Source: Bifidobacterium amazonense (GTDB lineage Bacteria > Actinomycetota > Actinomycetes > Actinomycetales > Bifidobacteriaceae). Taken from it: 32,427 bases of DNA. Under the pieces are notes generated by a model. That model was not told the origin of the DNA, made no database searches, and saw only the letters and a list, made by a program, of their open reading frames with translations. The position numbers and the translations under genes are program-made. The stretch spans positions 1-32,427 of the forward strand of contig NZ_JAFEJT020000036.1 of NCBI RefSeq assembly GCF_018555435.2, in the 5' to 3' direction. This document shows, piece by piece, positions 26,215 to 32,427 of this stretch (position 1 is its first letter; each line of letters begins with the position of its first letter).

Positions 26215-28764
26215 TCACAATACCGGCATGTTACCTTGGCTCTGGCGTGTCGGCTTGCCATGTGAGATAATCCGCGCCGCAATCGCGACAATCACATGAC
26301 ACAGCACGAAGACGACGGCCGACAGCAGCAGCGCGACGGCGGTCGCCGTGATCTCGCGTCCCGTCGGCACCTGCAACGCGAAGAAGTTCGCGACGAACGG
26401 GATCGACAGGCCGATGATGCCGGCCGCGGCGAATACGGCGACGAGGATGCCGCGCCACGAGTTGAGCGGCTGCGCGACGCGGGCGAGCACCAGCACGCCG
26501 AGCACGAACACGATGATCGCGTTCGTGGCGCGCAGTTCGGCCAGGTCGGCCGCCTGTTCGACGTTCCAGCCCATGACGTGCGGCAGGATCCATGAAGAGC
26601 AGAGCACCGCGAGCGCGATCGCCATGCCGCCGGGCAGGGCGAAGCGTACGACGCGATGCAGGAAGCCGGGGATGTAACGGCGCGTATTGGGCGCGAGCGC
26701 GAGGATGAACGCGGGCATGCCGATGGTGAGCGCGCCGATGTACGTGATGTGCCGTGGCAGGTACGGGAACGGGATGGCTGTGAGCACCACGCCGAGCGAG
26801 ATGAGCGCCGAGTACACGGTTTTGACGAGGAACAGGCTGGCGACGCGTTCCATGTTGGCCATGACCTGCCGGCCGCGGGCGACCACGTCGGGCAGATGGC
26901 TGAACTTCGAGTCCACGAGCACGACCTGCGCAACGGCCTTGGTGGCCGGCGCCGCGTTGCCCATCGCGATGCCAAGGTCGGCCTCCTTGATGGCGAGCGC
27001 GTCGTTGACGCCGTCGCCGGTCATCGCCACGACGTGATCATCCAGATGCAGGGCCTGGACGATGGCCTTCTTCTGGTCGGGCAGGACGCGGCCGAGCACG
27101 TCGACCGTTTCGAGCGTGCGGGCAAGCTCGTTGATGTCGCTCGGCAACCGCCGCGCGTCCATCGCGACGGGCTGGCGGTCGCCGGTGAGCCTGACCTTGG
27201 CGGCGATCGCGCCGACCGTGGCCGGATTGTCACCCGAGATGATGCGGCAGCGCACCCCCTGCTCACGGAACCACGCCAACGTACCTTCCGCGTCCACGCG
27301 GATCCGCTCCGCACACACCACCAGCCCCACCGGCCGTGCCTGCGGATCCAACCTCGGCTCCTCAGCCCCTTCGACTGCCGCATGCTCTGGAGCTGCTTTC
27401 GCGACCATGAGCACGCGGTTGCCGTCCTCGGCGAGCGCGTTCACCTGTGTGAGCACACCGGCATGGTCACCGTCGAGCGCGGCTAGCAGCACTTCCGGCG
27501 CACCGAGATACCAGGTCGTGCCGTCGTTATCGGTGATCGCGCTCCACTTACGTGCACTGGAAAACGGCACACGAGAAACGACGGTTCCCGCACTGAATCC
27601 CTGCTCGTGCAGCCCGGCAAGCACCGCCTGTCCGGTGCCGTTCGGTTGTTCCTCGTTCGCGAGATCGTACAGCGCCTGCTTCGCCGCGCGTTCGTCACCG
27701 TCACGGCCGTCGCCGTCGTCGCGACCGTCCCCGTTACCATCGTTCCGAGTGCCGTCCGCAGCTTCGTCATCCAGCATCACGAGTCGGTCGAACGCGATGC
27801 CGCCGTCGGTCACGGTGCCGGTCTTGTCGAGGTTCAGGCAGTCCACTCGCGCCAGCGTCTCCACCGACTCGAGCTCCTGCACGAGCGTGTCGTGACGGGC
27901 CAGTCGCATGGCAGCGATCGCGAAGTTGAGCGAGGTGAGCAGCACCAGTCCTTCCGGGATCATGCCGACCACGCCGGCCACGGCCGAGACGACCGCCTGC
28001 CGCCACGCGCCGGTCGAGATCGCGACCGACCATCCGCCGACCGTCTGGATCTGCGACCAGATGAGCAGCGCGCACAGCGGCACCACCAGGAACGTCATGA
28101 ATTTGAGGATCGTGTTGATGCCCTTGTTGAGGTCGGACACGGTCTTCTTGTACACCTTGGCCTGCGCGGTGAGCCCCGCCGCATACCCGTGGTCGCCGAC
28201 CGCCGTCACACGCGTCAGCGCCATGCCGGAGACGACGGTCGAACCGGAATACACCGCCTCGCCGGGCCGTTTGCGCACGGTGCGCGACTCGCCGGTGAGC
28301 ATCGACTCGTCGAGCTCGAGCCCGTACGTATCCACGACTTCGGCGTCGGCGGGCACCTGGTCGCCGGAGCGCAGCCACAGCAGGTCGTCGAGCACGATGC
28401 CGTCGTGGGAGACGGTCACATCCCGCCCGTCGCGGTGGACGACGTAGTCCGCGGCGACGAGGATGGACAGTTTGTCGAGCGTGCGTTTGGCCTTGAGTTC
28501 GGTGACGATGCCGATGCCGGTGTTGATGAGGATCACGAAGCCGAACACCGCGTCCTTCCACGACCCGGTGAGCAGCACCATGACCATTGCGGCGAGGATG
28601 ATGCCGTTGAACAGGGTGAACACGTTGGCGCGCACGATGTCGGCGACGGAACGGGACGTGGAGGTTTTCACCGTGTTGACGCGCCCGTTGGCGACGCGTT
28701 CGGTCACCTCGCGGACCGTAAGACCGGGTTCGTCGGTGTGCGGCATGGAAAGACTCGCGTTCAT
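26215..28764 (-). CDS. Cation-transporting P-type ATPase, CtpE-like
   Basis: The 849-residue P-type ATPase has actuator motif DESMLTGES, phosphorylation motif NLDKTGTVTDG (Asp313), the hinge GDGVND (about 580-586) and about ten membrane helices. The helix-4 motif is IPEGL, followed by the long LVQELESVETLARVD stretch. These features resemble mycobacterial CtpE, a calcium-uptake ATPase, rather than heavy-metal CPx ATPases, and there is no N-terminal metal-binding domain. Calcium transport is inferred. An Asp/Gly/Asn-rich insertion (DGTRNDGNGDGRDDGDGRDG, about 330-350) in the N domain is unusual and looks flexible. The start at 28764 has no Shine-Dalgarno but lies 7 nt after TAGGGT; MPHTDEP at 28746 is an alternative. 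Confidence 0.93.
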   Translation of the reverse strand: MNASLSMPHTDEPGLTVREVTERVANGRVNTVKTSTSRSVADIVRANVFTLFNGIILAAMVMVLLTGSWKDAVFGFVILINTGIGIVTELKAKRTLDKLSILVAADYVVHRDGRDVTVSHDGIVLDDLLWLRSGDQVPADAEVVDTYGLELDESMLTGESRTVRKRPGEAVYSGSTVVSGMALTRVTAVGDHGYAAGLTAQAKVYKKTVSDLNKGINTILKFMTFLVVPLCALLIWSQIQTVGGWSVAISTGAWRQAVVSAVAGVVGMIPEGLVLLTSLNFAIAAMRLARHDTLVQELESVETLARVDCLNLDKTGTVTDGGIAFDRLVMLDDEAADGTRNDGNGDGRDDGDGRDGDERAAKQALYDLANEEQPNGTGQAVLAGLHEQGFSAGTVVSRVPFSSARKWSAITDNDGTTWYLGAPEVLLAALDGDHAGVLTQVNALAEDGNRVLMVAKAAPEHAAVEGAEEPRLDPQARPVGLVVCAERIRVDAEGTLAWFREQGVRCRIISGDNPATVGAIAAKVRLTGDRQPVAMDARRLPSDINELARTLETVDVLGRVLPDQKKAIVQALHLDDHVVAMTGDGVNDALAIKEADLGIAMGNAAPATKAVAQVVLVDSKFSHLPDVVARGRQVMANMERVASLFLVKTVYSALISLGVVLTAIPFPYLPRHITYIGALTIGMPAFILALAPNTRRYIPGFLHRVVRFALPGGMAIALAVLCSSWILPHVMGWNVEQAADLAELRATNAIIVFVLGVLVLARVAQPLNSWRGILVAVFAAAGIIGLSIPFVANFFALQVPTGREITATAVALLLSAVVFVLCHVIVAIAARIISHGKPTRQSQGNMPVL

Positions 28765-28771
28765 GCCCACC

Positions 28772-28777
28772 ACCCTA
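28772..28777 (-). promoter_or_regulatory. Candidate -10 box of the P-type ATPase gene (leaderless start)
   Basis: TAGGGT on the minus strand, 7 nt before the ATG at 28764. Confidence 0.35.
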
Positions 28778-28843
28778 CCGCCGCGTACGACATGACCCGG
28801 CCGCCGGTCGTCATCCGTCCACCATGCCCGCACGTGCGGTCGT

Positions 28844-29458
28844 TCACCGGTACTGTCCGGATGCGGTGGTGACGACGATGTCGCGGCCGTGCGGCCGGTC
28901 GTTGACGATGTCGGCGAGCGTTTTGGCGAGCGATACCGCGTTCGCCGCATCGTCGTCGACGTGCAGCGACGCGGCGAACAGCGTGTCGTCGTCGGGGGCG
29001 GCGATCGGATCGAGCAATGCGATCGGGATGCCGGCGCCGCGGGCCAGCCCGAGCGCGGCGGACCAGTCGTCCGCGTCCGTTCCGCCGGCGTCGACGCCGG
29101 CCACGACGATGACGTACGCACGCCGGTCGATCATGTCGGAGATGCCCTGCCGTGCGGCGCCGACCGGTCGCTGCGCGTCGGCGACGGACACGTACACGGC
29201 CTTGACGCCGGCGCGGTCGAGCGCGTCGATGACTCGCGTGTCCGCCGCGTCGGACGACGAGGCCGTATCGGCATGCGCGGAGCCGATGACGCCGACGAGC
29301 ACGTCGACGCGGGGCTCCTCGTTGTGCGCGACGGCGGGCATGGTGTCCTGAGTGTCGCCCACGGCCCGGCCGGCCGGCTCGCACGCGGCCAACGGCACGC
29401 AGGCGGCCAGCACCGTCATGGCGGCGGCGATTCGGCGGATGACACGGCCAGTCGTCAT
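28844..29458 (-). CDS. Small lipoprotein, possibly with a periplasmic-binding-protein-like fold
   Basis: The 204-residue protein starts with a basic n-region (RVIRR), a hydrophobic stretch and two overlapping lipobox candidates, LAAC20 and LAAC26; the second is followed by a typical mature start. The mature part alternates strands and helices (VDVLVGVIGSAHA, VKAVYVSVADAQRP, RAYVIVVAGVDA, GIPIALLDPIAAPDDD), as in one lobe of sugar-type periplasmic-binding proteins, but it is too short for a full two-lobe receptor. No transporter genes are adjacent. Its ATG overlaps the stop of the RNA methyltransferase gene (ATGA), so it is translationally coupled to an apparently unrelated enzyme. I cannot assign a function. 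Confidence 0.8.
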   Translation of the reverse strand: MTTGRVIRRIAAAMTVLAACVPLAACEPAGRAVGDTQDTMPAVAHNEEPRVDVLVGVIGSAHADTASSSDAADTRVIDALDRAGVKAVYVSVADAQRPVGAARQGISDMIDRRAYVIVVAGVDAGGTDADDWSAALGLARGAGIPIALLDPIAAPDDDTLFAASLHVDDDAANAVSLAKTLADIVNDRPHGRDIVVTTASGQYR

Positions 29459-30726
29459 GCGAGCTCCGTGGAGCGGCGGAACAGTGCCACGGTTTCGACG
29501 TGGTGGGTCATCGGGTAGATGTCGAACGCACGCACGTCGGCGAGTTCGTATCCGAGCGTGAGCAGCGTGCCCGCGTCGCGGCCGAGGCTGGTCGGATCGC
29601 AGGCGATGTAGATGATCGACCGTGCACCCGACGCGGCCATCTGCCGGCATACCTTGGCGCGTGCGCCGGCGCGTGGCGGGTCGAGGACGATCAGGTCGGG
29701 ATGCGCGAGGTGCGCGGGCACGTTGGCGAGGGTCTTCGCCACGTCGCCGCAGCGCGCGTCCACGTCGGTCAGATCGAGGTGCCGCAGGTTGCGCTGCGCG
29801 TTTTTGACGGCGGTGCGGCCGCCTTCGACGCTGAGCATGCGCGTGCGCGGCGCGACGAGCGTGGCGAGCGGCAGCGTGAACAGGCCGGAGCCGGAGTACA
29901 GGTCCCAGATGGTCGCCGCCGGCCGGTCGCCGATCTCGCCGCGGGCAAGGTCGATGACGTGGTTGGCCAGTGCGACGGGCGCCTGTCGGTGGATCTGCCA
30001 GAAGCCGTTCGCGTCCACCGTGTATTCGAAGGTCGTGCCGGCGACCGTCACGCGTTCGCCAAGCCGGTCGCTGCCGGCGTTGAGTTCGCCGTCGACGAGC
30101 ACGGCATAGTTGTCGCCGATCGCGCGTCCGTCGCGGGGTTCCGGCACGGACATGCGGATCTGCGAGCCGGGTTCGAGCCCGCCGTCCCACACGTGCCGCT
30201 CATCGGCGACGGACAGCAGCGCGTTCGTGGCGAGCGGCATGGTGTCGAGCGGGACGCGCACGTGGGTGCCACGCCGGCGCATGGACGGACGGCCGTCGTC
30301 GTCGGCGATCATTTCGATGCGGGTGCGCCAGTGGAATCCGCCGAGCTCCTCGTCGCCGGCGATGCGTTCGATCGGCACGGCGACGTCGATGTGGCCGAGA
30401 CGGCTGAGCTGTTCGGAGACGGTGACGGCCTTCCAGCGCAGCTGCCCGGGCAGGGAGACGTGCACCAGATCGGCGCCGCCGACGCCGCCGCCCATCGCGA
30501 GCGGGCCGGCAAGCGGCCATGCAGGCGGCACGCGGTCGGGGCTTGCTTCGAGCACATCGGTCACTTCGCCGGTCCAGAACCGGTCGTCGCGGTCGTGCGG
30601 CTCGTCGAGCGTGACGCGCACGAGCTCGCCGGGCAGGGCGAAGCGCACGAAGACGACGCGCCCGTCGATATGGCCGACGCAGCGTCCCTGGTCGGCGTAG
30701 CGTTCGATGCGGACTTCAGCGTCCAT
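29455..30726 (-). CDS. TRAM-domain class I SAM-dependent RNA methyltransferase (TrmA/RlmCD family)
   Basis: The 423-residue protein should methylate C5 of a uridine in tRNA or rRNA. An N-terminal TRAM RNA-binding domain (about 1-60, ADQGRCVGHIDGRVVFVRFALPGE in part) is followed by an insert domain. The methyltransferase domain has WDLYSGSGLFTLPLA (SAM site), LDPPRAGA, the catalytic-Cys motif IYIACDPTSLGRD and a terminal HHVETVALF. The cluster cysteines of RlmD-type enzymes are not seen. Position and architecture match Rv2689c of Mycobacterium, which lies in the same gene neighbourhood with DUF3159 and DUF3710 genes. The start at 30726 has AGAGGAG about 11 nt upstream. Whether the target is tRNA U54 or rRNA cannot be told. 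Confidence 0.93.
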   Translation of the reverse strand: MDAEVRIERYADQGRCVGHIDGRVVFVRFALPGELVRVTLDEPHDRDDRFWTGEVTDVLEASPDRVPPAWPLAGPLAMGGGVGGADLVHVSLPGQLRWKAVTVSEQLSRLGHIDVAVPIERIAGDEELGGFHWRTRIEMIADDDGRPSMRRRGTHVRVPLDTMPLATNALLSVADERHVWDGGLEPGSQIRMSVPEPRDGRAIGDNYAVLVDGELNAGSDRLGERVTVAGTTFEYTVDANGFWQIHRQAPVALANHVIDLARGEIGDRPAATIWDLYSGSGLFTLPLATLVAPRTRMLSVEGGRTAVKNAQRNLRHLDLTDVDARCGDVAKTLANVPAHLAHPDLIVLDPPRAGARAKVCRQMAASGARSIIYIACDPTSLGRDAGTLLTLGYELADVRAFDIYPMTHHVETVALFRRSTELA

Positions 30727-30812
30727 ACGTTGCGTTTCTCCTCTGTTCCTCTGTCGATATCGGTAACGGTGACGGTCGATGACGGCCGGCGGCAGTCGTG
30801 CCCCAAGTCCAT

Positions 30813-30851
30813 ACGGTCGGGACGGCGATGCCGACACGACGTCCCGACCGT
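30813..30851 (-). terminator. Hairpin between DUF3159 and the methyltransferase gene
   Basis: A perfect 12-bp stem (30813-30824 with 30840-30851) closes a 15-nt loop 4 bp after the DUF3159 stop codon. No T-tract is seen on the minus strand, so termination may be partial and the downstream pair may have its own promoter. Confidence 0.6.
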
Positions 30852-30854
30852 CTC

Positions 30855-31595
30855 TCAGTCGGCGGATGGCGCGGGTTCCGTGGCGTCCGCGTCCGCGCTC
30901 GTCTTCGCGGCCTTCGCGGCCGCGGTGTGCCGGTGCAGCGGGGTCGCGATGATGAGATACGACACCCAAATGGCCAGCGCCCAGAACGGGATGCCCATAA
31001 GCAGCCTGGCCGTGCCGAGCAGCACCACATGGTCGGTCAGGTAGAGCGGCACCTGCACCACCAGGCGCAGCCCGAACACGCCGACCCACAATGCGGTGAC
31101 GATCATGTACGCGCGTTTGAGCGCCGCATCGTCCATCCAGCCGCGGAACCACTCGCGGAAATGCTCGGTGGGCAGCGAACGGATGAACTCGACCATCAGG
31201 CCGAGTCCGGGCACGCGCGCGATCAGCGAGACGGTCAGCAGCGCCATGTATGCGGCGTTCGTCAGAAAGCCGAACATGTAGTAGTTGCGCGCCTCGTGGC
31301 TTTTCCACGCCCAGATCAGGCAGATGCCGACCGCGATCAGGCCGCTCAGCGCGCCCATCACGGACTGCCGCTGGATGAGACGGACCAGCACCTGCACGAC
31401 GGCGAGCGCCGCGGAGACCGCGATGGTCAGGTTGAGGTTGCTGGTGGCGACGAACAGGACGACGAACACGACGCCCGGCAGCATCGATTCGATGACGCCG
31501 CGCGGCCCGCCGATCGCCTCGATGACGGAGAAGTCCCCGTCGTCGCCGGCGGCGGCGAGCGACGCCATGCCCGTGCGTTTCTTCGTTTCGGTCAT
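30855..31595 (-). CDS. DUF3159 family membrane protein
   Basis: The 246-residue actinobacterial membrane protein of unknown function has five or six transmembrane helices. It opens with a soluble N-terminus leading to IEAIGGPRGVIESMLPGVVFVVLF, and contains the family-typical FLTNAAYMALLTVSLIAR and REWFRGWMDDAALKRAYMIVTALW segments and a polar Ala/Lys-rich tail. It follows DUF3710 by 28 bp on the same strand, and the two are neighbours in mycobacteria as well (Rv2693c and Rv2696c region). No Shine-Dalgarno is seen before 31595; an in-frame ATG at 31568 is a less likely start because it would remove conserved-looking residues. Confidence 0.92.
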   Translation of the reverse strand: MTETKKRTGMASLAAAGDDGDFSVIEAIGGPRGVIESMLPGVVFVVLFVATSNLNLTIAVSAALAVVQVLVRLIQRQSVMGALSGLIAVGICLIWAWKSHEARNYYMFGFLTNAAYMALLTVSLIARVPGLGLMVEFIRSLPTEHFREWFRGWMDDAALKRAYMIVTALWVGVFGLRLVVQVPLYLTDHVVLLGTARLLMGIPFWALAIWVSYLIIATPLHRHTAAAKAAKTSADADATEPAPSAD

Positions 31596-31623
31596 GTCGT
31601 TATGCGGAAAATACGTCGGAGCC

Positions 31624-32427
31624 TTAGCGGACTTCGGAGAACATCGGGCCGCGCGACAGCGTGGTCTTGACTTCGACCTGCTGGTCGGAGTCGAACGGGC
31701 CGGTCGGCTTGTTCGGGATGTCCTTGAGATGCTCCTTGCCTTCGGTCTCGCCGTCGGCGGCCTCCTGCATGGCCTTGCGCTGGGCGGGGGCGATCGGCGG
31801 GTGCATGGGGATGAGGTCGCGCGGGGCGAGCGGCTCCTCGCCGCGTTCGACGACGATGTCGGCGAAGAACTTGTTGAGCGCCTGCGTCTCCGGATCGTCC
31901 GGATCGGAGGCGGCCTTGCCGGAGAAGATGCCGCGCAGCATCCAGCGCGGGCCGTCGACGCCGACGATGCGCGTGTCGAGCGTCTTGCCGCCCTTGAGGC
32001 TGACGGGCAGCTTGAGTTCGGTGCCGAACACGCCGGCCTCCTCGCGGGCCGCCTTGTTGGCCTCCATGAGGTCGGCGCGCACGTCGTCCCACAGGCCGAG
32101 GGTCTTGGGCGCGGCGAACGCCTCGATCTCGAGGCTGGACGAGCCATAGGTGATGGTGGAGCCGAGGATCGTCTGCGTGGAGCGGTTGGCCTTGATGCGC
32201 AGTTCGATGCCCTGCAGGAACGGCAGGAAGTAGGCGCCGAGGTCGAGGTAGTCGTCGTAGTCGGGCACGTCCTCGTCGCCCGAGTCCCACGGGCCGTACT
32301 GTTCGCCGCGGCCCTCATATTCGGTGACGGCTTCGGTCGGGTACGCCGGGGCGGCCTGCTCGTCGGCGTCCGTATCGGTGTCGGTGGTCTCGGTGGTGTC
32401 TTCGGTCTGGTCAGCGACGGCTTCGTC
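31624..32427 (-). CDS. DUF3710 domain protein, 5' end beyond window
   Basis: The open frame continues to the window edge without a start, so only the last 267 residues are present. The visible N-terminal part is an acidic Thr/Asp/Glu-rich region, followed by YGPWDSGDED and the DUF3710 domain. Recognisable parts are DLGAYFLPFLQGIELRIK, SSSLEIEAFAAPKTLGLWDDVR, GVDGPRWMLRGIFSG and LIPMHPP. The domain is actinobacterial and of unknown biochemical function. In relatives it lies near dut (dUTPase), which may therefore be just outside the window. The 28-bp gap to DUF3159 suggests one transcript. Confidence 0.92.
   Translation of the reverse strand, partial: DEAVADQTEDTTETTDTDTDADEQAAPAYPTEAVTEYEGRGEQYGPWDSGDEDVPDYDDYLDLGAYFLPFLQGIELRIKANRSTQTILGSTITYGSSSLEIEAFAAPKTLGLWDDVRADLMEANKAAREEAGVFGTELKLPVSLKGGKTLDTRIVGVDGPRWMLRGIFSGKAASDPDDPETQALNKFFADIVVERGEEPLAPRDLIPMHPPIAPAQRKAMQEAADGETEGKEHLKDIPNKPTGPFDSDQQVEVKTTLSRGPMFSEVR

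Overview
The window is a gene-dense, GC-rich chromosomal stretch from a high-GC Gram-positive bacterium, most probably a Bifidobacterium. The evidence for Actinobacteria is a WhiB-family protein, a PdtaS-type sensor kinase, a DUF3710/DUF3159 pair beside a TRAM-domain RNA methyltransferase, a LytR-CpsA-Psr (LCP) protein, and many gene starts that lack a Shine-Dalgarno and sit 6-8 nt after a TANNNT box. The sequences of the LCP protein, aconitase, Ltp-like protein and BI-1 protein look bifidobacterial. I do not assign a species. There is no rRNA, CRISPR array, IS element or prophage, and no gene-free stretch longer than about 205 bp.

Layout, left to right. 1-3.7 kb (+): an LCP cell-wall ligase whose 5' end is disturbed by a 117-bp perfect inverted repeat at the window edge, an EccC/EssC-like FtsK-family ATPase without its usual secretion partners, and a WhiB-type regulator. 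3.8-8.3 kb: a PdtaS-like histidine kinase (-), a PAQR/hemolysin III membrane protein (+) behind three 15-bp operator-like repeats, then greA, an FKBP prolyl isomerase and an unknown membrane protein (all -). 8.5-11.7 kb (-): tRNA-Leu(TAA) and the chromosome translocase FtsK. 11.7-15.1 kb: a Fic-domain protein with degenerate motifs (+), then the tRNA-modification pair miaB-miaA (-), which act consecutively on A37 of UNN-decoding tRNAs. 15.2-18.6 kb: a small alarmone synthetase (+), then an EamA transporter, a BI-1 family membrane protein and an Ltp-domain anchored protein (all -).

18.8-23.4 kb (+): a translationally coupled NarL-type two-component system, followed by an isolated DUF262/RAMA gene. 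That gene resembles a modification-dependent restriction or anti-phage protein whose HNH-like nuclease region appears to have lost its key histidine; it is the strongest accessory candidate here. 23.4-32.4 kb (-): aconitase, a CtpE-like P-type ATPase, a small lipoprotein overlapping an RNA methyltransferase, DUF3159 and the 3' part of DUF3710. The DUF3710-DUF3159-methyltransferase order matches conserved actinobacterial synteny.

Two sequence-level themes recur. Many genes appear to give leaderless or nearly leaderless mRNAs. Several gene ends carry long perfect hairpins with little or no T-tract but a pyrimidine-rich 3' arm, probably bidirectional terminators. The best candidates for new biology are the DUF262-RAMA protein, the degenerate Fic protein with an antitoxin-like N-terminus, the orphan EccC-like ATPase, the triple operator before the PAQR gene, and the palindrome before aconitase.
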